A stretch of 64,000 bases of DNA from the NCBI RefSeq assembly GCF_006148925.1, contig NZ_VAWB01000001.1, positions 1,454,001-1,518,000 on the forward strand, given 5' to 3'. Position numbers and translations under genes: made by a program. This stretch comes from Hyunsoonleella aestuarii. Lineage in GTDB: Bacteria > Bacteroidota > Bacteroidia > Flavobacteriales > Flavobacteriaceae. Under the pieces are notes generated by a model. It did not search any database, was not told where the DNA came from, and saw nothing but the letters and a program-made list of their open reading frames with translations. Below, in pieces: positions 55,540 to 63,199 of the stretch (position 1 is the first letter of the stretch; each line of letters starts with the position of its first letter).

Positions 55540-56478
55540 ATGAAACATTATACATCCATAGAAGATATAGAAGATATTAATTCATGGATTGCCGAGGCAA
55601 AAGCGTTAAAAGGTAGTCCTTTAAAACATGTCGAACTTGGAAAAAACAAGACCATAGGTTTGTTGTTTTTTAATTCCAGTTTGCGCACACGTTTAAGCAC
55701 ACAAAAGGCTGCCTTAAATTTGGGTATGAATCCTATCGTTATGAATGTTTCTGGTGATGCATGGGGTATTGAGTTTGGTGATGGAACGGTTATGAATGGA
55801 AATAAAGCAGAGCATATAAAAGAGGCAGCGGCAGTTGTTTCTCAATATTGTGATATCATAGCCGTTAGAGCGTTTCCCACGTTAACGGATAAAGCAAAAG
55901 ATGAAAGTGAGCAAGTAATGAATGCATTTAAAAAATATGCCTCAGTTCCCATTGTGAATATGGAAAGTGCTACAGGGCATCCATTACAAGGTTTAACCGA
56001 TGCGCTTACAATTGCAGAACATGCAAAAGTTGATCGACCAAAAGTAGTATTGAGTTGGGCACCACATATTAAAGCGTTACCACATGCCGTAGCGAATAGC
56101 TTTATTCAAGCGATGCAAAAAATGGATGTTGAGTTTGTTATTGCAAACCCAGAAGGTTACGATTTAAACCGTGAAATCACAAAGGAGACGCCAGTTTATC
56201 ATAACCAAGAAGAAGCTTTTAAAGATGCCGATTTTGTCTACACTAAAAACTGGAGTTCTTATGAAGATTATGGAAAAGTAAATAATACCGACCCTAGTTG
56301 GATGATAACTAAAGATAAAATTGGAAAAGCTAAATTCATGCATTGCCTGCCTGTAAGACGAAATGTTGTTGTTGAAGATGCCGTTTTAGACACAGATAGT
56401 GCTTTGGTTATAGAGCAAGCAAATAACCGAACTTATGCCGCTCAATTGGTGCTTAAAAAGATATTAGAAAACTTATAA
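55540..56478 (+). CDS. argF': N-succinylornithine (or N-acetylornithine) carbamoyltransferase, argF' type
   Basis: A 312-residue transcarbamylase of the argF' branch: the carbamoyl-phosphate motif is FFNSSLRTRLSTQKAALNLG (residues 43-62), then the conserved ATGHPLQGLTDALTI and MHCLPVRRNVVVEDAV. Residue 90, in the loop NGNKAEHIKEAA, is Ala. In the characterised Bacteroides fragilis enzyme this is Pro (succinylornithine-specific) and in Xanthomonas it is Glu (acetylornithine-specific); Glu-to-Ala change is reported to switch to succinylornithine. So N-succinylornithine is the predicted substrate. Confidence 0.92.
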   Translation: MKHYTSIEDIEDINSWIAEAKALKGSPLKHVELGKNKTIGLLFFNSSLRTRLSTQKAALNLGMNPIVMNVSGDAWGIEFGDGTVMNGNKAEHIKEAAAVVSQYCDIIAVRAFPTLTDKAKDESEQVMNAFKKYASVPIVNMESATGHPLQGLTDALTIAEHAKVDRPKVVLSWAPHIKALPHAVANSFIQAMQKMDVEFVIANPEGYDLNREITKETPVYHNQEEAFKDADFVYTKNWSSYEDYGKVNNTDPSWMITKDKIGKAKFMHCLPVRRNVVVEDAVLDTDSALVIEQANNRTYAAQLVLKKILENL

Positions 56479-56488
56479 AATTTTCGTC

Positions 56489-56544
56489 ATTCTGAACTTG
56501 ATTCAGAATCTTATAATGTCAGGTAGAGTGCAGCCGAGACTTAA
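56489..56544. repeat. Dispersed hairpin repeat between argF' and argB
   Basis: ATTCTGAA (56489-56496), 5-nt loop, TTCAGAAT (56502-56509): a perfect 8-bp stem of the CATTCTGAACTTG type that I recall as a repeat in many Bacteroidota genomes. It is followed by GTCAGGTAGAGTGCAGCCGA (56518-56537), which resembles a second common flavobacterial repeat type (GTCAGGT...GCAGTCGA). So the gap looks like a composite of two dispersed repeats. Confidence 0.55.
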
Positions 56545-56554
56545 AATTAAACAA

Positions 56555-57331
56555 ATGGAAAAATTATCCATCGTTAAAATAGGAGGAAATATTATTGAAG
56601 ATCAAGCGTCTCTTGATGTGTTTCTTAAATTATTTTCTAATCTTGAAGGTAAGAAAATTTTAGTCCATGGTGGCGGAAAGCGAGCAACACATATCGCTTC
56701 TAAATTAGGGATTGAGTCTAAAATGATAAACGGTCGGCGCATTACAGATGCCGCCACTTTAGAAGTCATTACCATGGTCTATGGTGGTTTGGTTAATAAA
56801 AATGTAGTTGCAAAATTACAAGCTTTAAATACGAATGCCATTGGATTAACAGGAGCAGATGCTAATAGTATAAAGTCCAATAAAAGACCCGTAAAAGATA
56901 TTGATTTCGGTTTTGTTGGCGATGTAAAAGAAGTTTCCCATACTGCAATTGATAAATTAATACAAGCCAATTTTACACCCGTATTTTGTGCAATTACGCA
57001 TGATGGGGAAGGGCAGTTGTTAAACACTAATGCCGATACTATTACCTCACAAGTAGCCGTTGGAATGAGTAAGTTATATGAAACTTCAATCTATTACTGT
57101 TTTGAGCTAATTGGTGTTTTAAGAGATATAAATGACAAAGATTCGGTAGTCAAGCATATTGATTCTAATACCTATCAAGATTTGTTAGAAAAAGGTATTA
57201 TTGCAGATGGTATGCTGCCAAAACTAGAAAATTGTTTTGATGCCTTGTATGGAGGAGTACATGAAATAAACATGGGAAACACCTCGATGTTAACTCAGGA
57301 AAATGATAATTTCACAAAAATAACCTTGTAA
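56555..57331 (+). CDS. argB: N-acylglutamate kinase
   Basis: From ATG 56555 a 258-residue amino-acid kinase: LSIVKIGGNIIEDQASLDVF, ILVHGGGKRATHIASKLG, the segment INGRRITDAATLEVITMVYG, and later LLNTNADTITSQVAVGMSK. It phosphorylates the N-acylglutamate in step 2 of arginine synthesis. An in-frame ATG 57 bp upstream lies inside the dispersed repeat, so the shorter form is preferred. The argE start immediately follows its stop. Confidence 0.94.
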   Translation: MEKLSIVKIGGNIIEDQASLDVFLKLFSNLEGKKILVHGGGKRATHIASKLGIESKMINGRRITDAATLEVITMVYGGLVNKNVVAKLQALNTNAIGLTGADANSIKSNKRPVKDIDFGFVGDVKEVSHTAIDKLIQANFTPVFCAITHDGEGQLLNTNADTITSQVAVGMSKLYETSIYYCFELIGVLRDINDKDSVVKHIDSNTYQDLLEKGIIADGMLPKLENCFDALYGGVHEINMGNTSMLTQENDNFTKITL

Positions 57332-58399
57332 ATGGGACTAGAGAAATTAACATCAGATGCTATTCAGCTCTTAAAAAAGCTTATCGAAACCCAGTCTTTT
57401 TCTTCGGAAGAAGATTTAACAGCTGGACATATTGAAGCTTGGTTTAAAGAATACAATATAAATTTTAAGCGTACAAAAAATAACGTTTGGGCAGTCAATA
57501 AACATTTTGAAGCCGGCAAGCCAAATTTGTTGTTAAACTCGCATCATGATACGGTAAAACCCAATTCAGCGTATACTAAAGACCCATTTAAAGCCATCGT
57601 GGAAGATGGCAAATTATTTGGGTTAGGCAGTAATGACGCCGGAGGTTGTTTGGTGTCTTTAATCGCAACTTTCACCCATTATTACAATTACGAAAATTTA
57701 AAATATAATTTGGTAATTGTCGCTTCCGCGGAAGAAGAAAGTAGCGGCCCAAAAGGATTAAATAGTATGTTGTCTATTATTCCCGAGGTAGATGTTGCCA
57801 TTGTAGGAGAGCCAACATTAATGAATTTAGCCGTAGCCGAAAAAGGTTTAGTAGTTTTTGATGCAGTTATTGAGGGCACTCCTAGCCATGCAGCACATCC
57901 AAACGATAATAATGCGATTTATAACAGTATTGAAGCCCTAAAATGGTTTAAAGATTTAAAGTTCGAAAAAGGTTCTGATGCTCTTGGCGACGTCAAGTTA
58001 ACGGTTACACAGGTTAATGCTGGATCACAGCATAATGTGGTTCCCGGTCATGTAGATTTGGTTATTGATGTTCGTGTAAACGATGCTTATAGCAATACAG
58101 AAATCGCTGAAATTTTACAAAAGAAGGCTCCAGTTACAAGTATTACGCCACGTAGTTTACGTTTAAATTCATCTTCAATTCCTATGGAACACGATTTGGT
58201 AAAAGCAGGACTCGCTATGGGAAGAACAAGCTATGGGTCGCCAACATTGTCAGATCAAGCGGTATTATCATGTCCGAGTTTAAAACTAGGACCCGGAGAT
58301 AGTACAAGGTCGCACTCGGCAGATGAATTTATATATATACACGAAATAGAAGAAGGTATAAAAATTTATATTGAATTGTTAAATCGAGTAATCGTATAA
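57332..58399 (+). CDS. argE: M20-family N-acylornithine/N-acylcitrulline deacylase
   Basis: A 355-residue zinc metallopeptidase-type deacylase. Metal ligands appear in LLLNSHHDTVKP (His-x-Asp), GLGSNDAGGC (bridging Asp), VASAEEESSGPKGLN (catalytic Glu plus ligand Glu), VAIVGEPT and, near the C-terminus, SHSADEFIYIHEIE. In pathways with argF' it removes the acyl group from N-acylcitrulline rather than N-acylornithine. Transcript continues into a 77-bp inverted repeat. Confidence 0.92.
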   Translation: MGLEKLTSDAIQLLKKLIETQSFSSEEDLTAGHIEAWFKEYNINFKRTKNNVWAVNKHFEAGKPNLLLNSHHDTVKPNSAYTKDPFKAIVEDGKLFGLGSNDAGGCLVSLIATFTHYYNYENLKYNLVIVASAEEESSGPKGLNSMLSIIPEVDVAIVGEPTLMNLAVAEKGLVVFDAVIEGTPSHAAHPNDNNAIYNSIEALKWFKDLKFEKGSDALGDVKLTVTQVNAGSQHNVVPGHVDLVIDVRVNDAYSNTEIAEILQKKAPVTSITPRSLRLNSSSIPMEHDLVKAGLAMGRTSYGSPTLSDQAVLSCPSLKLGPGDSTRSHSADEFIYIHEIEEGIKIYIELLNRVIV

Positions 58400-58405
58400 C
58401 GGTTC

Positions 58406-58482
58406 TGTCATTCCCGCGAAGGCGGGAATCCAATAAAGTAATAGTAAAATTTAAAAAGATTCCCGCCTTCGCGGGAATGACA
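58406..58482. repeat. 77-bp inverted repeat element between argE and argH
   Basis: Two copies of a 25-bp unit (TGTCATTCCCGCGAAGGCGG plus GAATC) lie in opposite orientation at 58406-58430 and 58458-58482; they are perfect reverse complements with 27 bp between. Each unit also contains the 20-bp near-palindrome ATTCCCGC...GCGGGAAT. Its GC content stands out strongly from its surroundings. Units of this kind are found dispersed in many bacterial genomes. Confidence 0.85.
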
Positions 58483-58494
58483 AAATTAGAAAAC

Positions 58495-59769
58495 ATGAAA
58501 CTCTGGGATAAAGGCATTTCAATAGACAAAAAAATAGAACAATTTACCGTTGGTAACGACCGAGAAATTGATATTCATATTGCGAAATACGATGTTATAG
58601 CATCCAAAGCACATGCTAAAATGCTTCAAAAGATTGGTATTATAACTGTTGAAGAGTTGGTTGAATTATTAACGGGATTGCAGACTTTAGAAAAGCAAAT
58701 AGAAGAAGGTGCTTTTGTCATAGACGAACAATTTGAAGACGTACATTCCAAAATAGAGTTTGAATTAACAAAATCTCTCGGAGAAGTTGGAAAAAAAATC
58801 CACACCGCAAGGTCGAGAAACGATCAAGTTTTAGTGGCTTGTAATTTATATTATAAGGACAATCTCAAGCTCATTAAATCTAAAACAAAAAAGCTTTTTG
58901 ATACACTTTTAAACCTAGCAGAAGTTTACAAGGAAAAAGTGTTACCTGGTTACACCCATTTACAAGTAGCCATGCCTTCATCATTTGGGTTGTGGTTTTC
59001 GGCTTATGCTGAACTCATGATTGATGATGTTTATTTATTAAATGCAGCTATTAAAACTGTTGACCAAAATCCATTAGGCTCAGCGGCGGGCTACGGAAGT
59101 TCATTTCCTATAGATAGAGAACTAACTACCAAAGAAATGGACTTCGCCGATTTAAAATATAATGTGGTTGCTGCTCAAATGGGAAGAGGTAAAAACGAAC
59201 GAACCATTGCCGCTACTCTGGGAGGTTTAAGTAATACCTTAGCACGTTTTGCTATGGACGTTTGCTTGTATATGAGTCAGAATTTTGCATTTATTTCATT
59301 TCCAGATGAATTAACCACGGGCAGCAGTATTATGCCGCATAAAAAGAATCCAGATGTGTTTGAATTAATACGTGGTAAGTGTAATAAAATACAAGCCTTA
59401 CAAAGCGAAATGATTTTAATAACCAATAATTTGCCAAGTGGATATCACAGAGATTTTCAGTTGTTGAAAGAAAATATGATTTCAGCTTTTGAAGAGTTGA
59501 AAGATATCTTAGATATTTTCAATTATTCTATCCAACAAATTATTGTAAAAGATGTGGATATAAATGACGATAAATACAAATATTTATTTACTGTAGATAA
59601 CATTAATACACTTGTGGTAGAAGGTCAAAGTTTTAGAGAAGCCTATCAAAAAATTGGCGGGCAAGTGCAAGATGGGACTTATGTTCCAGACACCTCTAAA
59701 AAGCACACGCATATTGGCAGTATTCATTATTTAGGTTTAGATAAGATAAGGGCTAAATTTCCAGTTTAA
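58495..59769 (+). CDS. argH: Argininosuccinate lyase
   Basis: From ATG 58495 (MKLWDKGISIDKKIEQF) a 424-residue member of the fumarase/aspartase superfamily. Visible are VHSKIEFELTKSLGEVGKKI, HTARSRNDQVLVA, YTHLQVAMPSSFG and the family signature TGSSIMPHKKNPDVFE. An in-frame ATG at 58477 belongs to the inverted repeat and would add six unlikely residues. It releases arginine and fumarate. Its last 4 bases overlap the end of the convergent glucokinase-like gene. Confidence 0.95.
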   Translation: MKLWDKGISIDKKIEQFTVGNDREIDIHIAKYDVIASKAHAKMLQKIGIITVEELVELLTGLQTLEKQIEEGAFVIDEQFEDVHSKIEFELTKSLGEVGKKIHTARSRNDQVLVACNLYYKDNLKLIKSKTKKLFDTLLNLAEVYKEKVLPGYTHLQVAMPSSFGLWFSAYAELMIDDVYLLNAAIKTVDQNPLGSAAGYGSSFPIDRELTTKEMDFADLKYNVVAAQMGRGKNERTIAATLGGLSNTLARFAMDVCLYMSQNFAFISFPDELTTGSSIMPHKKNPDVFELIRGKCNKIQALQSEMILITNNLPSGYHRDFQLLKENMISAFEELKDILDIFNYSIQQIIVKDVDINDDKYKYLFTVDNINTLVVEGQSFREAYQKIGGQVQDGTYVPDTSKKHTHIGSIHYLGLDKIRAKFPV

Positions 59770-60521
59770 ACATTGTTTTTATTAGACGGTTTTAATGCTG
59801 CTACTGCTGCCCCTATTAATCCTGCATGATTACCTAATTTAGCAGGTATTAGAGGTGTGTCAATATTAATCCATTTTTTGAATTCATTAAAATCTTTAGA
59901 GGTACCACCACCCAAAATAATATGGTCGGGACAAAAAATAGTTTCAATTAATTCTAAAAAGACATTAAAACGTTTGCCCCATTTTTTAAAGCTTAAATTC
60001 TTTCGTTCCTTAATAGAAGCCGCTGCCCATGACTCAATTTTTTTATATTTTTTATATGGAATTTGGCCTAACTCAAAATTTGGAATCAATTCTCCATTGT
60101 AAAATACTCCACTTCCAAGTCCAGTCCCAATGGTTATCATAATTACCAGTCCAGGTTTGTTTCTGCCAATACCATAATTCATTACAGCATAACCCGCAGC
60201 ATCAGCGTCATTTATAACTGTAACTGGCAAACCACAAGCTTCGGAGAATAAATTTTCGACGTCAACATCTTTCCAACTGGGATGTAAATTACCCGATGCT
60301 TTACAAACTCCTTTTTTAATAATTGATGGAAATCCACAACCCACATCCCCCTTATAATTAAAATGGTCAACAATAGATTTAAATGTTTTAGCCATTGCTT
60401 GAGGCTTACGAGAGGCAGGCGTGGGTATTCTAAAACGGTTACTTAAGATTTCCCCAGTTTCAGAATCTACCAAGGCGCCTTTCATGCCAGAACCGCCAAT
60501 ATCTATTCCAAGAATTTCCAT
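59766..60521 (-). CDS. ppgK: ROK-family sugar kinase, polyphosphate glucokinase-like
   Basis: A 251-residue ASKHA-fold kinase. The phosphate-1 motif is EILGIDIGGSGMKGALVDSE, catalytic Asp in VINDADAAGYAVMNYG, phosphate-2 in MITIGTGLGSGVFYNGELIP, and adenosine motif DHIILGGGTSKDFNEFKKW. Length and GSGMKGA fit polyphosphate:glucose phosphotransferases of actinobacterial and Bacteroidota type. Phospho-donor (polyP or ATP) cannot be settled by eye. Convergent with argH, overlapping by 4 bp. Confidence 0.82.
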   Translation of the reverse strand: MEILGIDIGGSGMKGALVDSETGEILSNRFRIPTPASRKPQAMAKTFKSIVDHFNYKGDVGCGFPSIIKKGVCKASGNLHPSWKDVDVENLFSEACGLPVTVINDADAAGYAVMNYGIGRNKPGLVIMITIGTGLGSGVFYNGELIPNFELGQIPYKKYKKIESWAAASIKERKNLSFKKWGKRFNVFLELIETIFCPDHIILGGGTSKDFNEFKKWINIDTPLIPAKLGNHAGLIGAAVAALKPSNKNNV

Positions 60522-60628
60522 AAATTGATTATTTAATAGAACTCTTAAAAGATACGAAGATTCTGAAATATAGAGGGCTGAAGATTAATGAGTGTATTTT
60601 TTTAGAATGAACAGTACCAAAAAATGAA

Positions 60629-60654
60629 AAAGCGCATTGGTTACAATGCGCTTT
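60629..60654 (-). terminator. Terminator of the leuAB unit
   Basis: AAAGCGCATTG (60629-60639), 4-nt loop, CAATGCGCTTT (60644-60654): a perfect 11-bp stem. On the minus strand it is followed by a T-rich run, fitting the end of leuB transcription 54 bp after its stop codon. Confidence 0.88.
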
Positions 60655-60707
60655 TATTAGGAATCCAATAGTTTAGTTTAATATGCTTGGTGACTAACTC
60701 AAAATAA

Positions 60708-61826
60708 TTAAATAATTGTGGATTGTCCTAAATGAATATTTTTAAAGTTTAAATTCGTTTCTTCCGGGTTATTAATAAAATCTTCAATAAAATCACCCAC
60801 TTTCGAGGTGGAGATATTATCGTATTTTGTATTTAAATCTGGGGTCGTAATTTGTAGTTTTATCGATTTATCTACCCCTTTTCTTACGAGTGCTGCTTCA
60901 TCATCTAAACCAAAATGGTCCAATAGCATCGCTGCCGATAAAATTGAAGCAATAGGGTTTGCAATTCCTTTATTAATAGCTTTTGTATAGGCGCCATGAA
61001 TGGGCTCGAACATAGCGTGTTTATCTCCAATAGATGCCGAAGCTAACAGGCCAATAGATCCCACTATTACACTTGCTTCTTCCGATAAAATATCGCCAAA
61101 CATGTTTTCGGTTAAAATAACATCAAACTGTCTTGGGTTAATTATAAGTTGCATAGTGGCATTGTCTATATATAAATACTCCACCTTTACATTTGGGTAC
61201 TTGGGGGCTAATTCTTGCACCACACGTCTCCATAAACGCGAACTTTCTAAAACGTTAGCTTTATCTACTAAAGTTAATTTACGCTTTCTAGATTGCGCCG
61301 CTTTAAACGCCATATGTGCTACACGTTCAATTTCAAACCTTGAATATTTACAAATATCGCTTGCGGTATTACCGTCTTCGCTTAAAGTTTTATCTCCAAA
61401 ATAAATACCACTTGTAAGTTCTCTGTAAATTACAAAATTGGTGTCTTTTATTTGGCGTTTCTTTAATGAGGATTTGTTTAGTAAATCATCATAAGCAATA
61501 ATAGGCCGAATGTTGCCATATAAATCAAGTAATTTTCTAATACCTAAAAGACCTTGCTCTGGCCTTATTTTAGCATTTGGGTCTAAGTCGTATTTACGCT
61601 CACCAATAGCGCCAAATAAAATAGCATCTGCCTCTTTGGCAATTTTTATAGTTTCATCTGGAAGCGGGCTTCCTGTTTTTTTAATCGCCGCACCGCCAAC
61701 TAAACCTCTTTTAAAATTAAATATATGATCGAATTCTGTAGCTATAGCATTCAAAACCTTTACGGCTTGTGCTGTAACTTCAGGACCAATACCATCGCCA
61801 GGTAATAAGGCAATATTTAATTTCAT
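60708..61826 (-). CDS. leuB: 3-isopropylmalate dehydrogenase
   Basis: A 372-residue NAD-dependent beta-decarboxylating dehydrogenase. N-terminal IALLPGDGIGPEVTAQAVKV, substrate-binding arginines in IRPEQGLLGIRKLLDLYGNIR, the Tyr/Lys pair regions YRELTSGIYFGDK and TLVDKANVLESSRLWRR, metal Asp in NMFGDILSEEASVI and NAD-region FEPIHGAY. Downstream of leuA in the same direction with 48 bp between. Confidence 0.96.
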   Translation of the reverse strand: MKLNIALLPGDGIGPEVTAQAVKVLNAIATEFDHIFNFKRGLVGGAAIKKTGSPLPDETIKIAKEADAILFGAIGERKYDLDPNAKIRPEQGLLGIRKLLDLYGNIRPIIAYDDLLNKSSLKKRQIKDTNFVIYRELTSGIYFGDKTLSEDGNTASDICKYSRFEIERVAHMAFKAAQSRKRKLTLVDKANVLESSRLWRRVVQELAPKYPNVKVEYLYIDNATMQLIINPRQFDVILTENMFGDILSEEASVIVGSIGLLASASIGDKHAMFEPIHGAYTKAINKGIANPIASILSAAMLLDHFGLDDEAALVRKGVDKSIKLQITTPDLNTKYDNISTSKVGDFIEDFINNPEETNLNFKNIHLGQSTII

Positions 61827-61845
61827 TAGTTTTCTTTTTTCTATT

Positions 61846-61865
61846 ATTCCTGCTTGCGAAGGAAT
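61846..61865. repeat. Degenerate copy of the ATTCC...GGAAT palindrome between leuA and leuB
   Basis: ATTCCTGCTTGCGAAGGAAT at 61846-61865 agrees at 15 of 20 positions with the 20-bp core of the repeat at 58461-58478 (ATTCCCGCCTTCGCGGGAAT). Its inner arms no longer pair fully, so it looks like a decayed copy. Confidence 0.55.
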
Positions 61866-61874
61866 TTGTTTTAT

Positions 61875-63050
61875 TTATGCAGAAGTAATTTCGTTATATA
61901 CTTTACTGTTTTCTATTATTTGATGTATATCGTTATCGTCAACCTCTTTTTTCTTGTCTGCAAAATCTAAAAAATTTGAGTAGATTTCATCTAATTGTAA
62001 CTTGGTTAATTCATAGCCAATATTTTTTGCTCTATAGGCTAATGCAGCTCTACCACTGCGGGCAGTTAATACAATAGCAGATTCTGTGACACCAACATCT
62101 TTAGGGTCTATAATTTCGTAAGTTTCACGATTTTTTATAACGCCATCTTGATGAATTCCAGAGCTATGTGCAAAAGCATTTGCACCCACTATAGCCTTGT
62201 TTGGTTGAGTATAAATACCCATACTGTCTGATACCAATTGACTAATGCCGTAAAGCATTTCTGTTTGAATGCCCGTATCGAGATTTAAGTAGGGGTGTTG
62301 TTTTAAAATCATGACAACTTCTTCAAGAGCTGTGTTTCCTGCACGCTCCCCAATACCGTTAATTGTACATTCAATTTGTCTTGCCCCATTTATAACCCCC
62401 TCTATAGAGTTTGCAGTTGCTAAACCTAAATCGTTATGGCAGTGACAAGAAATAATAGCTTTTTCAATGCCTTTTACATTCTCTTTTAAATACTTAATTT
62501 TCGCACCATATTCACTTGGTAAACAGTAGCCCGTAGTGTCTGGAATGTTAAGTACAGTCGCTCCAGCTTTTATTACCGCCTCACAAACACGAGCTAAATA
62601 CTCATTATCTGTTCTACCTGCATCTTCAGCATAGAATTCAATGTCTTCAACAAAAGATTTTGCATAACTTACAGCTTTAACAGCACGTTCAATAATATCT
62701 TCTTGTGTTGACTTAAACTTAAATTTTATATGAGAATCTGATGTTCCAATACCGGTATGAATCCTTGGAGTCTTTGCATATTTTAAAGCTTCGGCAGCAA
62801 CTTTTATGTCATTTTCAACCGAACGTGTTAGTCCGCATACCGTAGCGTTTTTTACTATTTTAGAGATTTCTTCAACCGATCTAAAATCGCCAGGACTTGA
62901 CACTGGAAAACCTGCTTCAATGATGTTAACACCTAAATTATCAAGCTGTTCTGCAATAACTAATTTTTGGTCAGTATTTAATTTACAACCAGGCACTTGT
63001 TCGCCATCTCTTAGTGTTGTATCGAAAATTTGTACGTTATTATCAGACAT
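61875..63050 (-). CDS. leuA: 2-isopropylmalate synthase, short form
   Basis: A 391-residue DRE-TIM enzyme: metal and substrate motif [36 protein letters not shown], the second motif [19 protein letters not shown], and [19 protein letters not shown]. It ends about 120 residues earlier than the 520-residue E. coli enzyme, so the C-terminal Leu-binding regulatory domain is missing. Context with leuB favours isopropylmalate over citramalate or homocitrate synthase. leuC and leuD are not in the window. Confidence 0.9.
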   Translation of the reverse strand: MSDNNVQIFDTTLRDGEQVPGCKLNTDQKLVIAEQLDNLGVNIIEAGFPVSSPGDFRSVEEISKIVKNATVCGLTRSVENDIKVAAEALKYAKTPRIHTGIGTSDSHIKFKFKSTQEDIIERAVKAVSYAKSFVEDIEFYAEDAGRTDNEYLARVCEAVIKAGATVLNIPDTTGYCLPSEYGAKIKYLKENVKGIEKAIISCHCHNDLGLATANSIEGVINGARQIECTINGIGERAGNTALEEVVMILKQHPYLNLDTGIQTEMLYGISQLVSDSMGIYTQPNKAIVGANAFAHSSGIHQDGVIKNRETYEIIDPKDVGVTESAIVLTARSGRAALAYRAKNIGYELTKLQLDEIYSNFLDFADKKKEVDDNDIHQIIENSKVYNEITSA

Positions 63051-63065
63051 TTATTAAAATATATT

Positions 63066-63083
63066 TTCGTATTCTTATACGAA
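63066..63083 (-). promoter_or_regulatory. Perfect inverted repeat just upstream of leuA
   Basis: TTCGTAT (63066-63072), TCTT, ATACGAA (63077-63083). It lies 15 bp before the leuA start codon and could be a regulator operator or an RNA stem near the initiation site. Confidence 0.5.
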
Positions 63084-63199
63084 TGTATATTTTGGTTTCG
63101 TAAATGATGCTACTCCTATAACAATTTTTACGATGTTTAACTGGTTTGTTATTTATTTAAATAATTGATAATCAATTTTTTAAAACTGTTTTTGTGACT

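Noticed and set aside
58406-58482. CRISPR-like repeats
   Set aside because: Only two units, in inverted orientation, without regular spacers or cas genes.
58329-58529. 66-codon minus-strand frame with VIPAKAGI and LDSRLRGND
   Set aside because: Translation of the inverted-repeat element; such peptide strings are a familiar artefact of this repeat type, and the frame overlaps argE and argH antisense.
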